A stretch of DNA of 64,000 bases from Lactobacillus sp. ESL0677 (GTDB lineage: Bacteria; Bacillota; Bacilli; Lactobacillales; Lactobacillaceae). The stretch lies in contig NZ_CP113946.1 in assembly GCF_029392875.1 (NCBI RefSeq), positions 1,054,001 to 1,118,000 of the forward strand, given 5' to 3'. Made by a program: the position numbers and the translations under genes. Positions 8,548 through 17,839 of this stretch are shown here, one piece after another. The notes beneath the pieces are model-generated. The model had not been told where the DNA came from and did no database searches. It saw nothing but the letters and a program-made list of their open reading frames with translations. Positions within the stretch are counted from its first letter, which is position 1. Each line of letters opens with the position of its first letter.

Positions 8548-9384
8548 TTAATTGTTAGCTTTTGCTTCAACAAATTTATTAACTAAGTAAAGATTGATTG
8601 CAAACAGTATTACAGCAATCAGAAGTAAAATGCCAACTGAGTTGCTAACGCCCGCTGTATACTGTCCAGCAATAAAATTAAGCGGATAGTTTAATGCTTG
8701 TGGTAAGAAATTGAACATCGATAAAATTGGCCGGAAAATGCCAAATAGGAAGAAAAACCAACACAGCATCAATATCACGTTATTTGACCTACTATTAAAA
8801 GCATTGCTAATCAGTTGCCAGCAAAAGCAAACCAAGTTAATTGCCAAAATGACCACAATAACTAGCAATAAAACTAAGCTAATTAATTCTATAAGTCTAA
8901 CAGCAGCCATGCCATTGTAAGTGATAATTTGACTATCTTTATGCAGCTCTTGTAAAAAGTCACTATGAAAGTTTTTACTCGTGATAAAAGAAAAGCCAAA
9001 AACAAAGATTAACGCAAGTAATTGCAAGAATGCTAGATAAACTGCGCTAATAATCGTGCTTGCAAAATCAATTAAGAAAAAATTGGTATCACTTACGGGA
9101 ATTAGTCGCCAAGTTTGACTAGTACAATTTTGCTGCGTCTTAGACACAGCAATTAGAAAGAAAATTAATTGACATAAAAAACTCAGAGAAATTATGAAAA
9201 TCCCCCACTGCGGCAAAAAGTCAGTCATTTCCAAACGATTAAAATAAACGTTCATTGCATTATGATTAAGCCAATTTAAAGCTGCAATAACAAATGCCGC
9301 CAATAATTGAATGCCGATTAATAAGTGTGCGGTCCCTCTTTTTTGCTTAAACATTACGCCAAATAACTTAGTAAAATTAGTCAT
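8548..9384 (-). CDS. Membrane subunit of an ABC transporter, paralog 4 of 4
   Basis: A 278-residue protein with about six hydrophobic segments. It starts MTNFTKLFGVMFKQKRG, parallel to its three upstream neighbours, and carries SQTWRLIPVSDT after the second membrane segment and a VEAKAN tail. It is the last of four tandem paralogs downstream of one ATPase gene. Its SQTWRL copy lacks the preceding NR or NH of the others. Presumed to form an export or signalling complex with the ATPase; substrate unknown. Confidence 0.7.
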   Translation of the reverse strand: MTNFTKLFGVMFKQKRGTAHLLIGIQLLAAFVIAALNWLNHNAMNVYFNRLEMTDFLPQWGIFIISLSFLCQLIFFLIAVSKTQQNCTSQTWRLIPVSDTNFFLIDFASTIISAVYLAFLQLLALIFVFGFSFITSKNFHSDFLQELHKDSQIITYNGMAAVRLIELISLVLLLVIVVILAINLVCFCWQLISNAFNSRSNNVILMLCWFFFLFGIFRPILSMFNFLPQALNYPLNFIAGQYTAGVSNSVGILLLIAVILFAINLYLVNKFVEAKANN

Positions 9385-9410
9385 TTTTATGCCTTCTTGC
9401 TGTTAAACAA

Positions 9411-10229
9411 TTATTTATTTTGCTTTGCTTCAAACGATTTATTAATAAATAACAGATCGATTGCACCCACGAATAAGTTAAAGATCACTAAAATGCTAAT
9501 ACTGCTCAACAATTGCAGCTTCGCTGCTCCTTGATACATTAATTCAAATGGTAAATTAAAGATCGGTAAGAGAGTGTTAGTGACACTAACCCCAAGCCAG
9601 CAAATCAGTAAAATAATAATTACTCTAACAATCGTTAATGTCAATTTTCCTGAAAAATGTGGTAAAAAGTCAACGATTGTCTGACTGCTGAAATTTAAAA
9701 AGCTCACTGTAAAATAGATAGCTAAAACGATGAGAATTAGTACAGCTAAAATTTGGAGCCATTTTAACCAGCCAAGTTTAGCCATGTCACTAAAGAAGCT
9801 TACAAGCATTGATTGTTGACCGCTCAATAAGTATTGCAGCAGCATCGGTTCGATTCCACAAATAAATTCTAGTAAGACCAGGATAGCAAATGAAGCCAGT
9901 GAGCTAGCAATATTACTTAAATAAATAGTATTTTCAGTTGCTGGAACTAGCCGCCAAGTTTGACTACGGTTGATCTTTTCCGTATCAGACACGGTACCAA
10001 TTAAGCTGCCGAAGACAACGATGAATCCAGTCCACATAACGACTCTTGTTAAATTGAATAAAAAGCTATGAAACGTGGTGAAAAACGGATCACCCTGAAT
10101 TGCAATTGCCTTAAAGGTCATCACGCCTGCTAAAATAGCGGCAGCAATTAGTTGGATAACAATAATTTGCAATAATTTTTTACTTTTACTTCTAAATAAT
10201 TCTTTAAATAACTGTCCAAAACTCGTCAT
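9411..10229 (-). CDS. Membrane subunit of an ABC transporter, paralog 3 of 4
   Basis: A 272-residue protein with about six hydrophobic segments. The start MTSFGQLFKELFRSKSKK and the motif NRSQTWRLVPATEN around residue 90 match the neighbouring copies, as does the FEAKQNK tail. The spacing to paralog 2 is 22 bases. No sequence feature identifies a substrate. Function as a transporter subunit is inferred from the operon. Confidence 0.7.
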   Translation of the reverse strand: MTSFGQLFKELFRSKSKKLLQIIVIQLIAAAILAGVMTFKAIAIQGDPFFTTFHSFLFNLTRVVMWTGFIVVFGSLIGTVSDTEKINRSQTWRLVPATENTIYLSNIASSLASFAILVLLEFICGIEPMLLQYLLSGQQSMLVSFFSDMAKLGWLKWLQILAVLILIVLAIYFTVSFLNFSSQTIVDFLPHFSGKLTLTIVRVIIILLICWLGVSVTNTLLPIFNLPFELMYQGAAKLQLLSSISILVIFNLFVGAIDLLFINKSFEAKQNK

Positions 10230-10251
10230 GGCAGTGCCCCTCCTACTTCAA

Positions 10252-11091
10252 TTACTTATTTGGTGCCGCTTCAAAAAATTTACTAATTAAAAACATGTTG
10301 ATTAGAAGAAGAGCAATATCTAGCACCAAGTACAGCAAAATTGCTTTACCTAAGCCGGTACTTGCACTGCCTAACAGATAACCCATTGGCGACGTTATTA
10401 GTCTGCCAAATATTTTAAACAGTGTCGTTAGCAATCTCATAATTAAAATAATTAATACAACCTGAACTATGAATACCCCAGTCTTGCTAGACATCCCCGG
10501 CAGATAGTCCATAATTGACCGCGTGGCAAAATTCAAAAAGCTAATAATTAGGTAGGTAAATAGACTAAATAAAATAATAAAACAGATAATTTGTAAGGCA
10601 TTGCCAATTACAATATTAAAGTGCAATCCACTTCCAGCTTTAAACATGTTAACAAAAGTCTTAATTGTATCGTTGAAAACGTCTTTAAATAGTAATGAAC
10701 CGATCCCAACTAGCGCAGCAGTAATTAAAAATTGAGCAACCATGAGATAAACAACTGATGCAAACGAGCTCAGAATATTATCCAAATAAAACATTTCGTC
10801 ATTAACAGGTGCTAGGCGCCAAGTTTGACTGCGATTAAAGCGCTCATTTTTAACACAAGTAACAATTAGATAAATTGGTAAGGCCACAAAACTAAAGAGG
10901 CCGAAAAGTATGTAGCTTAATGGTTCGATATCGCGCCAATCTTCACTTGAAAAGTCTTTATTAATAATTAAATTACCCATTGTAATTATTAAAATTGCCA
11001 AAGCAGCAACAAATTGAATGATAACTACCGCATTAGCATTCCGTTTCTTTTGTTTAAAAAGTTCTTTAAATAAATGCTTAAAAACTGTCAT
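10252..11091 (-). CDS. Membrane subunit of an ABC transporter, paralog 2 of 4
   Basis: A 279-residue multi-spanning protein. The open frame extends 12 codons further upstream, to 11127, but ATG at 11091 is preferred: it has GAGGA just upstream and gives MTVFKHLFKELFKQKKRN, which aligns with the starts of the other three copies. It contains NRSQTWRLAPVNDE and ends FEAAPNK. With this start the gene begins 13 bases after paralog 1 instead of overlapping it. Confidence 0.72.
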   Translation of the reverse strand: MTVFKHLFKELFKQKKRNANAVVIIQFVAALAILIITMGNLIINKDFSSEDWRDIEPLSYILFGLFSFVALPIYLIVTCVKNERFNRSQTWRLAPVNDEMFYLDNILSSFASVVYLMVAQFLITAALVGIGSLLFKDVFNDTIKTFVNMFKAGSGLHFNIVIGNALQIICFIILFSLFTYLIISFLNFATRSIMDYLPGMSSKTGVFIVQVVLIILIMRLLTTLFKIFGRLITSPMGYLLGSASTGLGKAILLYLVLDIALLLINMFLISKFFEAAPNK

Positions 11092-11104
11092 TTTTTTCCT
11101 CAAA

Positions 11105-11935
11105 TTACTTATTTTGCTTTGCCTCAAAGTATCTGCTAATTAGGAACATATTAACGGCTGCCAAAACCACATCAAGTACTGTAAATAAGCCTACTGCTGG
11201 CCAGATAGTTAAATGTTCTACGCCAAGCATATAGCTTAACGGCGAGGTTACAACTGGTTTAATAAATTGATAAATCTCAGTTAAAAGCCACATAATAGCA
11301 ATAATTAAAATTAAGCGAATGATTGTCACAACTAGCTTGCTTGAGACCGCTGGCAAGAAATCGACGATTGCCTGACTGCTAAAGTTTAAAAAGCTGATGA
11401 CCAAGTAAACTAATAACCCAAGCAGAATGGTAATTAACGCAATACCAAGTAAGTCAGCAATTGTGGCATTACTTTGGTTGCCTTTTCTAATAATTGCAAT
11501 CATATTATCCCAGCCGTTTTTAATCCGCTTATTAGCTAAGTAGCTAATGCCAAACAAAATTATCGAACTAATTACCTGCAATAAGGCTAAGTAGATGAAG
11601 TTAACAAACGAGCTAAGTGTGTTGTCTAAATATATGTTGGCATCACTTAGTGGTGCTAAGCGCCAAGTTTGACTGTGGTTAATTTGTTCAGTCTGAAAGC
11701 TAGTGACAATTAGATAAATTGGCAAAAACAAAAAGCTAAATGCGAAAAAGAAAATAAATAAAAACGGTAAAAATAAATCTATTTTGCGTTCACTACCACT
11801 AACTATCATATTTCCTTCAAAATAGGCAAACACAGTAGTAACGAACGCACTTAAAAATTGCAGCAAAATTATTACATGGGCCTTTTTGCATTTTTGCTTA
11901 AATAATTCAGTAAATAAATGTTCAAAATCAGCCAT
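11105..11935 (-). CDS. Membrane subunit of an ABC transporter, paralog 1 of 4
   Basis: A 276-residue protein with about six membrane segments, beginning MADFEHLFTELFKQKCKK and carrying NHSQTWRLAPLSDA, then YLDNTLSSF, and an FEAKQNK tail. Its ATG overlaps the stop of the ATPase gene by one base (TAATG), a sign of translational coupling and of a shared complex. The four copies share layout and motif, so they arose by tandem duplication. Family membership beyond ABC-2-like membrane protein is not recognised. Confidence 0.75.
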   Translation of the reverse strand: MADFEHLFTELFKQKCKKAHVIILLQFLSAFVTTVFAYFEGNMIVSGSERKIDLFLPFLFIFFFAFSFLFLPIYLIVTSFQTEQINHSQTWRLAPLSDANIYLDNTLSSFVNFIYLALLQVISSIILFGISYLANKRIKNGWDNMIAIIRKGNQSNATIADLLGIALITILLGLLVYLVISFLNFSSQAIVDFLPAVSSKLVVTIIRLILIIAIMWLLTEIYQFIKPVVTSPLSYMLGVEHLTIWPAVGLFTVLDVVLAAVNMFLISRYFEAKQNK

Positions 11936-12642
11936 TAGTCTTCGTCATCCCCATCATAAAGTCCTTCGTAATATTGCTCAATGGTTTCATGCTTGCTGCG
12001 AATTTCGTCGGCTGATTTATGAGCATAAATAGTTTGGTCTTTAATAACGACCACTTCATCAAGTAGTGATGCAATTTCGTTAACAAAATGGTCCGAAATA
12101 AGAATTGTTGCGTTATCGTTTTTCCAAAGAATAATCGAATTAATAATCTTTTTACGTGCCATTGCGTCAATACCGCCAAATGGTTCATCAAGCAAATATA
12201 AGTCAGCTTTACGAGCAAAAGTCAGGGCAATAATCAACTTTTCACGCATTCCCCGTGATAATTGGCTAAGGCGCATTTCAAGATCTAGCTTCATAAATCT
12301 GCGCAATTGCTCAAATTCCGACTTATCGAAATCTTGGTAGACAACTTCGTAAAAGTCAACAACAGCCTTGATTTTAGTAGAATCATTAAAGCCAGTTAAG
12401 CCATCAGTAAATGACAAATGTGCTTTTTTCTCAGCGTCCTTGTCAAAACCATCAATTTTTACGCTACCGCGGTAATTTTTAGCCATTCCACTAATAATTC
12501 GCATTAACGTGGTCTTACCTGCCCCATTTTCTCCAAGAAGTGCAACGATTTTACCCGGTTGCAAAGTTAAATTGACATCTTTTAAAATCAATTTTTGATT
12601 TTTCTTGTAAGTTACATCTTTAATTTCAAGTACATTTTCCAT
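11935..12642 (-). CDS. ABC transporter ATP-binding protein (YtrB-like)
   Basis: A 235-residue ABC ATPase. Walker A is GENGAGKTT (38-46), the signature region is LSRGMREKLIIALTFAR, an unusual form common in YtrB/EcsA-like ATPases, and Walker B is LYLLDEPFGGID, followed by an ISDHFVNEI switch histidine. Start ATG follows AAGGAG. It is the only ATPase in an operon with four membrane proteins, so it may pair with them in different combinations. The GntR regulator upstream suggests induction by a cell-envelope or antibiotic stress, as for B. subtilis ytr; this is inferred. Confidence 0.88.
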   Translation of the reverse strand: MENVLEIKDVTYKKNQKLILKDVNLTLQPGKIVALLGENGAGKTTLMRIISGMAKNYRGSVKIDGFDKDAEKKAHLSFTDGLTGFNDSTKIKAVVDFYEVVYQDFDKSEFEQLRRFMKLDLEMRLSQLSRGMREKLIIALTFARKADLYLLDEPFGGIDAMARKKIINSIILWKNDNATILISDHFVNEIASLLDEVVVIKDQTIYAHKSADEIRSKHETIEQYYEGLYDGDDED

Positions 12643-12653
12643 TACAAAACTCC

Positions 12654-13007
12654 TTACTTCAAATAATTCGTTAAAATCGAACTAAGCTGGTCGTTTGTTA
12701 CTCCCAAAGCATTCATGCTCTGCACAAACTTATCTAATTCACCATTAATTAAATTTTGCTTAGTCTGCGCTAGTAAATCCGTATCTTCCGTTACGAAATT
12801 TCCTTCGCCGCGCTTAGTATATAAAATTCCTTCATCATTCATCTGTTGCAACGCCCGCTGTACCGTGTTTACATTAACTGTTAACTGCACTGCCAATTTA
12901 CGTACCGATGGGATCTTTTCTCCGGGTTGTAATTTGCCGACAACAATCTCACGGTAAAGATATTGTTTGATTTGCAGATAAATAGGAATATTATCCTTAA
13001 ATTCCAA
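12654..13007 (-). CDS. GntR-family repressor, YtrA type
   Basis: A short GntR regulator with a winged helix at roughly 5-70 (PIYLQIKQYLYREIV, GEKIPSVRKLA, NVNTVQRALQQM) and a short C-terminal tail typical of YtrA. The frame is open upstream to a GTG at 13028, but GGAAGG then sits just ahead of a TTG at 13007, giving MEFKDNIPIY, the usual YtrA start (117 residues). It likely represses its own operon through an inverted repeat at the promoter. Confidence 0.85.
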   Translation of the reverse strand: MEFKDNIPIYLQIKQYLYREIVVGKLQPGEKIPSVRKLAVQLTVNVNTVQRALQQMNDEGILYTKRGEGNFVTEDTDLLAQTKQNLINGELDKFVQSMNALGVTNDQLSSILTNYLK

Positions 13008-13029
13008 AAGTTCACCTTCCATTCTCACT

Positions 13030-13082
13030 GTACTATTTTCCTAACACACTTATATAGTAACCCATTTGTCGCTTTAAAGCAA
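13030..13082 (-). promoter_or_regulatory. Promoter and candidate operator of the ytr-like operon
   Basis: On the minus strand TTGCTT (13077-13082) and TACTAT (13054-13059) are exactly 17 bases apart. The -10 is one arm of an inverted repeat GTTACTAT / ATAGTAC whose other arm is at 13030-13036. Binding of the YtrA-like protein there would block the promoter. Promoter and repeat are seen; the operator role is inferred. Confidence 0.6.
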
Positions 13083-13139
13083 TCCTTTTTAAGTTAGTTC
13101 CAATGTTCCACAAATGCATTTTTTATCATTATGCAAATT

Positions 13140-13186
13140 AAAAAGCTCATTCCAGTTGATATATCAGCTTTAAAATGGGCTTCTTT
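13140..13186 (-). terminator. Weak terminator downstream of pepT
   Basis: An imperfect stem (AAGCCCATT / AATGAGCTT on the minus strand) with a large AT-rich loop and a T-run after it. It is the only hairpin seen between pepT and the ytr-like promoter. Confidence 0.4.
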
Positions 13187-13312
13187 AAAAAACAAGTTAT
13201 TTGTGCATAACTTTTTCAAAACCAGTAAAAAGTAATTTTACTTAGAGCAATAGGAGTTTATCGTCCTCAAATATTTCTAATAAAACACTAGATTACTAAT
13301 GATTTTGTTTCA

Positions 13313-14554
13313 CTACTCATTATTAGTAACGTTCAATTCGGCCATCTTAACCATTACGTCAACGGCTTTGTACATTGACTCCAAAACGGTATATTCATAA
13401 CGGCCATGCATATTTTCCTCACCAGCAAATAGGTTCGGACATGGCAGACCCATGTAAGTTAATTGTGAACCATCTGTGCCCCCACGAACTGGATCTTCGT
13501 TGATCGTCAAGCCCTCTGCCTTGTACGCTTCACGAGCCAAATCAACAATATCCATGTGTTTAGCTAATTCATCGGCCATGTTGTAATATTGGTCCCACAT
13601 CTTGAGCTTAATTCGCTCAGTACCGAACTCGGCGTTCATCTTATCAACAATTGACTTAACCAAATTCTTACGCTGTTCAAGACCATCACGCTCAAAGTCA
13701 CGAATAATGTAGTCTAAGTGCGCATTATCAACGGTACCAGTAAAGTTCATTAAATGATAAAATCCTTGCTTGCCGTCTGTTTCTTCGGGCACTTCCATTT
13801 GCGGTAATTGATTTTGGAAGTTGATTCCAACTTGGACGGCATTAATCATTTGGCCTTTTGCAACTGCTGGATGTACGTTAACACCCTGAATATCAAGACT
13901 GAACTGTGCCGCCGAGAAAGTACCCCAATCAAGTTTACCAGGAGCTTCACCATCAACAGTAAAGGCAAAATCCGCACCAAATTCAGCTACATCAAAGTGT
14001 TCTGCCCCCGTACCAATTTCTTCGTCAGGGGTAAAGGCAAGCCGAATTTTACCATGCTTAACTTCTGGATGAGTGAGTAAATATTCAGCAAACGTTACTA
14101 ACTCGGATACACCACACTTATCATCACCGCCAAGAAGCGTATCACCAGATGCCGTAATGATCGTTTGACCCTGATAGTTTTTCAAATGCGGAAAAACTTC
14201 TGGGTCTAAATAAAACTCAGAATTACCCAGTTGAATTTTGGACTTGCCATCATAATTTTCATGAATTTGCGGCTTAATATTTTCAGAATTAAAGTCAGCT
14301 GTATCACTGTGAGCTAAAAAGCCCATTACCGGTACGTCTTTAGTAATATTAGCCGGGATTTCAGCAATCACACAACCAGACTTTTGGTTATAATGAACGT
14401 CACTTAAACCTAATCCCTTCAGGTCACTCATGATAACCTGTTTTTGAAAGTTTTCCTCTCGCTCTGTCGACGGAAAACGGTCAGAATGCTCATCAGAGCG
14501 TGAATTAACCTGGACATATTTTAAAAATCTTGGTAACAAATTTGGATATTCCAT
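13313..14554 (-). CDS. pepT: Peptidase T (tripeptide aminopeptidase)
   Basis: A 413-residue M20B metallopeptidase, standard PepT length. Zinc-site motifs are visible: FLAHSDTADF, GGDDKCGV, TPDEEIGTGAEHFD and the C-terminal FAGEENMHGRYE. PepT removes the N-terminal residue of tripeptides in the cytoplasm, the last step of using imported casein-type peptides. It stands as its own unit, 14 bases after the Nif3-like gene on the same strand, so cotranscription is possible. Confidence 0.95.
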   Translation of the reverse strand: MEYPNLLPRFLKYVQVNSRSDEHSDRFPSTEREENFQKQVIMSDLKGLGLSDVHYNQKSGCVIAEIPANITKDVPVMGFLAHSDTADFNSENIKPQIHENYDGKSKIQLGNSEFYLDPEVFPHLKNYQGQTIITASGDTLLGGDDKCGVSELVTFAEYLLTHPEVKHGKIRLAFTPDEEIGTGAEHFDVAEFGADFAFTVDGEAPGKLDWGTFSAAQFSLDIQGVNVHPAVAKGQMINAVQVGINFQNQLPQMEVPEETDGKQGFYHLMNFTGTVDNAHLDYIIRDFERDGLEQRKNLVKSIVDKMNAEFGTERIKLKMWDQYYNMADELAKHMDIVDLAREAYKAEGLTINEDPVRGGTDGSQLTYMGLPCPNLFAGEENMHGRYEYTVLESMYKAVDVMVKMAELNVTNNE

Positions 14555-14568
14555 TTTTTCTCCTTAAA

Positions 14569-15366
14569 TTAAACTAAATCTTGAAACGGATTGGTTGAAA
14601 CCTGAGAAACAGCAACTTCTACCTGCCAGTCTCGCTCAGTATTCCACTTTTGCAGTAAGTCAAAGACCCGATACTTAAATAGCTTCTCGGTATAATGCCC
14701 TGGGTCAACTACCGTCAATCCTGCAGAAATCATATCATGACCGGTATGATAATAAACATCCCCCGTAATAAAGGCATCTAATCCTTCATTAACTGCACGG
14801 TGCCAATACTTACCACCATCACCACAAATAAAGCCAACACTAGAAATCAATTTTTGGTTATTGGAAGTGATTAGCCGCGCCATTTTAATCCCCATCTTTT
14901 GCTTAACATAGTAAGCAAAATCATAGGCAGTCATCACTTGTGGCAGTTTACCCTTGCGTCCGATTGCAATGCCGTCATCATCCAAGCAAAATGGCTCAAC
15001 GTCAGTCAGTCCTAGTTCTTCTGCCTGCCAATCACTTGAACCATTTTGCGCCTTATCGGAATTAGTGTGGATTGAATAGACAGTAATGCCATGCACAATA
15101 ATCTGGCCATACATCGCATTTTGCGGATCAGCAAAATCTAAATTGCGCGCTGGATGGAACATTAATGGGTGGTGACTAATGATCAAATTAGCACCTTGAT
15201 TAGTCGCTTCTTCAATAACTTGTGGCCGCACATCAAGTGTTGTTAGCACCTTGGTAACTGACTTCTCAAGCGAACCAATTTGCAGTCCGACAGGATCACC
15301 CTGACTAGCAATTTCTTCAGGAAAATCTTGTCGCAAACGATTAACTATCTCTTTAACTTTGGTCAT
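14569..15366 (-). CDS. Nif3-like dinuclear metal-center protein
   Basis: A 265-residue Nif3/YqfO-family protein. Metal ligands are suggested by ISHHPLMFHPARN in the first third and by the C-terminal DPGHYTEK. The protein is the short form, without the central PII-like insertion of some Firmicute homologs. Biochemical role of the family is unsettled (often labelled GTP cyclohydrolase I type 2). Its start overlaps the end of trmK by 14 bases, the pairing usual in Firmicutes downstream of rpoD. Confidence 0.9.
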   Translation of the reverse strand: MTKVKEIVNRLRQDFPEEIASQGDPVGLQIGSLEKSVTKVLTTLDVRPQVIEEATNQGANLIISHHPLMFHPARNLDFADPQNAMYGQIIVHGITVYSIHTNSDKAQNGSSDWQAEELGLTDVEPFCLDDDGIAIGRKGKLPQVMTAYDFAYYVKQKMGIKMARLITSNNQKLISSVGFICGDGGKYWHRAVNEGLDAFITGDVYYHTGHDMISAGLTVVDPGHYTEKLFKYRVFDLLQKWNTERDWQVEVAVSQVSTNPFQDLV

Positions 15367-16042
15367 CTAATTCCTCCTTAATCATTGTAATTTCATGTTC
15401 AATTTGTTTGATATGCTCAGTGTCCTTATTTTTAGCCTTGTTTAGATTGACCAGTAAATTCCGGTGGTATGCTAATTGACCACGCCACTTTTGATAGAAG
15501 ACCGGATTTTTGACCTTTAAAATTAATGGACCAAAGAAAATCTCGGCATCATTTAACTTCACTGGGGCTGGCACATGAACGGCTTTAATTAACTCATAGG
15601 TGTGACCAGCTTCTGTAATTAAAGCCTCAGCTTCAATTTGATAACTATGGTTCACCAGCCACTTGCGAACGCCAGGTTCACCAACATTGGGTTCAAGCAC
15701 CAATGTTGGAAACTGAAAGTCATTTTCCCAAGCCGTATCAAGAATCTCCGTCATCAACTTACCGCCCATTCCAGCAATCACAACCGTATCAATCCGATCT
15801 TCATGTGTGATTGTCTCAAGACCAGCACCTAGTCGCACATTAATCTGCTGCTCAAGACCAGCCTGAGCAATATCATCTTGAGCATTGGCCAGTGGACCTT
15901 GAGCAATATCACTGGCAATCGCGTAGTCGATTTTACCAGATTGCACGAGTGCGATTGGTAGGTATGCATGGTCGGTGCCGATGTCGGCCACCCGTGCTCC
16001 CTGATCAACCATTTGTGCTAAAGTATTTAACCTTAAATTCAT
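15353..16042 (-). CDS. trmK: tRNA (adenine(22)-N1)-methyltransferase
   Basis: A 229-residue class I SAM-dependent methyltransferase of the TrmK/YqfN family. The SAM loop is VADIGTDHAYLPIAL (residues 19-33), and VVIAGMGGKLM is the family's second motif. It methylates N1 of A22 in tRNA. It is placed between rpoD-side genes and the Nif3 gene as in B. subtilis, although here a convergent NUDIX gene separates it from rpoD. Confidence 0.92.
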   Translation of the reverse strand: MNLRLNTLAQMVDQGARVADIGTDHAYLPIALVQSGKIDYAIASDIAQGPLANAQDDIAQAGLEQQINVRLGAGLETITHEDRIDTVVIAGMGGKLMTEILDTAWENDFQFPTLVLEPNVGEPGVRKWLVNHSYQIEAEALITEAGHTYELIKAVHVPAPVKLNDAEIFFGPLILKVKNPVFYQKWRGQLAYHRNLLVNLNKAKNKDTEHIKQIEHEITMIKEELDDQS

Positions 16043-16169
16043 TTTTGTTCCTCTGCTCTCTATGTATCACTCAAATTTTAACATAATAAAATTAGTAGTT
16101 GCAGTCAGTAAAATAAAAATTACTAGCTGTTTATTATTTTTCCTTTTTGACAAGTAAAAATTCACGGCT

Positions 16170-16197
16170 TTTTCAAGAAAATAGTTAGTGGTAAGAT
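16170..16197 (+). promoter_or_regulatory. Candidate promoter of the NUDIX gene
   Basis: TTTTCA (16170-16175) and an extended -10 TGG-TAAGAT (16192-16197), 16 bases apart, about 30 bases ahead of the start codon. The -35 is poor; the extended -10 carries the call. Confidence 0.4.
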
Positions 16198-16226
16198 GAT
16201 AAAGAAACAAAAAATTTGGAGGATTT

Positions 16227-16667
16227 ATGGATAGAACTGAACGAGTTACACTAACCAACATGTGCATGATAACTAACGGGGAACAAATTTTAGTCTTAAA
16301 TCGCAATGATCCCACTTGGCCCGGATTAACTTTCCCCGGTGGTCACGTTGAAGCACACGAGTCATTCCACGATTCTGTTGTCCGTGAGGTTAAAGAGGAA
16401 ACAAATTTAACAATTAGTCACCCTCGTTTAGCTGGGATTAAACAGTTTTACGATGACAACGATCACCGCTACATTGTATTTTTCTATATTGCTAATGAAT
16501 TTACGGGTACAGTTAAGGCCTCAAACGAAGGTTCTTTAACTTGGATGAGTAAGGATGAATTAATGAACCACAAGCTTGCCTATAATTTTGACCGTGATTT
16601 ACTCGTTTACTTTAATGAACAAGTTTATGAGCACTTGCTTGACGGCAAACGTGACGAATTGTTTTAA
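16227..16667 (+). CDS. NUDIX hydrolase (8-oxo-dGTP diphosphatase type)
   Basis: A 146-residue NUDIX protein. The full NUDIX box is present at about 38-61: GG-x-V-E, then E-x-F, ending VVREVKEET, with all acidic metal ligands. It starts with MDRTERVTLTNMCMI after a GGAGG ribosome site. Small single-domain proteins of this kind hydrolyse oxidised or non-canonical nucleoside triphosphates. It is a single-gene unit between trmK and rpoD, closed by a terminator shared with rpoD. Confidence 0.88.
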   Translation: MDRTERVTLTNMCMITNGEQILVLNRNDPTWPGLTFPGGHVEAHESFHDSVVREVKEETNLTISHPRLAGIKQFYDDNDHRYIVFFYIANEFTGTVKASNEGSLTWMSKDELMNHKLAYNFDRDLLVYFNEQVYEHLLDGKRDELF

Positions 16668-16670
16668 ATA

Positions 16671-16713
16671 AAAAAAGATGATTGTATCGCAATGGATATA
16701 ATCATCTTTTTTG
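16671..16713. terminator. Bidirectional terminator between NUDIX gene and rpoD
   Basis: AAAAGATGATT-TAT pairs with ATA-AATCATCTTTTTT around a short loop, with A- and T-runs on both sides. It ends the plus-strand NUDIX unit and the minus-strand dnaG-rpoD unit. Confidence 0.85.
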
Positions 16714-16717
16714 GTTA

Positions 16718-17839
16718 TTAATCTAAGAAATCACGTAATTGGTTAGAACGGCTAGGATGACGCAGCTTGCGTAAGGCCTTGGCCTCAATCTGCCGAATCC
16801 GTTCGCGCGTTACACCGAAAACTTTTCCTACTTCTTCAAGCGTCCGTGTCCGTCCGTCATCGAGACCAAACCGCAAACGTAAGACGTTTTCTTCACGATC
16901 AGTTAAAGTATCAAGTACTTCTTCTAATTGTTCCTTGAGCATTTCGTAAGAAGCATGTTGTTCAGGACTAGTTGCATCCTTATCCTTGATGAAATCACCT
17001 AAGTGTGAATCGTCTTCTTCACCAATTGGTGTTTCAAGCGATACTGGTTCCTGCGCAATCTTTAAAATGTCACGAACCTTACTTGTTGGCATGTCCATTT
17101 CAGCACCGATTTCTTCAGGTACTGGCTCACGACCCAAGTCTTGCAATAATTGCCGTTGAATCCGAATTAGCTTATTAATGGTTTCAACCATATGAACTGG
17201 GATTCTAATTGTCCGAGCTTGATCGGCAATAGCACGCGTAATTGCTTGCCTAATCCACCAAGTGGCATAAGTTGAGAACTTAAAGCCAAGACTATAGTCA
17301 AATTTATCTACAGCCTTCATTAAGCCCATGTTTCCTTCTTGAATAAGGTCAAGGAAAGACATCCCGCGGCCAACGTAGCGTTTTGCAATGGAAACAACCA
17401 ACCGTAAGTTAGCTTCAGCTAATTCTTGCTTAGCTTCTTCGTCGCCCTTTTCAATTCTTTTGGCCAAAGAAATCTCTTGGTCAGCGTTAAGCAATGGCAC
17501 CCGACCGATTTCCTTCAAGTACATGCGAACAGGATCGTTCATGCGAACACTTGAAGGAGCTGACATATCTTTTAATTCAGCTTTTTCGACGTCTTTTTGT
17601 TTCTTTAAGGCTAATTTTGATGGTTCGCCCTTTTCATCAATGATACTAATACCGTTATCTTCGAATTCCTGCACCAGTTGGTCGACAGCCTTACCCTGCA
17701 GTTTATATGGCTTAATTAACTGCTTAGTAAAGTCGTCTTCAGTAATTGCCTTGTCTTTTTTAACTTCCTTGACAATTTTCTTAACTACTTTATCTAAAGA
17801 TAGTTCTTCTGTTTTGCTAGTATTTTTCTTTTCTACCAC
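16718..17839 (-). CDS. rpoD: RNA polymerase primary sigma factor
   Basis: A 373-residue group 1 sigma-70 factor. Region 1.2 ([12 protein letters not shown]), region 2 ([17 protein letters not shown] and [17 protein letters not shown]), region 3 and the region 4 helix-turn-helix ([21 protein letters not shown]) are all intact. Region 1.1 is short and Lys-rich, as in other Firmicutes. The start is GTG and overlaps the dnaG stop by one base, with a G-rich ribosome site inside dnaG's last codons. It directs transcription of housekeeping genes. Confidence 0.97.
   Translation of the reverse strand: MVEKKNTSKTEELSLDKVVKKIVKEVKKDKAITEDDFTKQLIKPYKLQGKAVDQLVQEFEDNGISIIDEKGEPSKLALKKQKDVEKAELKDMSAPSSVRMNDPVRMYLKEIGRVPLLNADQEISLAKRIEKGDEEAKQELAEANLRLVVSIAKRYVGRGMSFLDLIQEGNMGLMKAVDKFDYSLGFKFSTYATWWIRQAITRAIADQARTIRIPVHMVETINKLIRIQRQLLQDLGREPVPEEIGAEMDMPTSKVRDILKIAQEPVSLETPIGEEDDSHLGDFIKDKDATSPEQHASYEMLKEQLEEVLDTLTDREENVLRLRFGLDDGRTRTLEEVGKVFGVTRERIRQIEAKALRKLRHPSRSNQLRDFLD

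Noticed and set aside
11928-12218. A second minus-strand frame overlapping the ABC ATPase gene
   Set aside because: It is an alternative frame of the ATPase, which has intact Walker A, signature and Walker B in its own frame.
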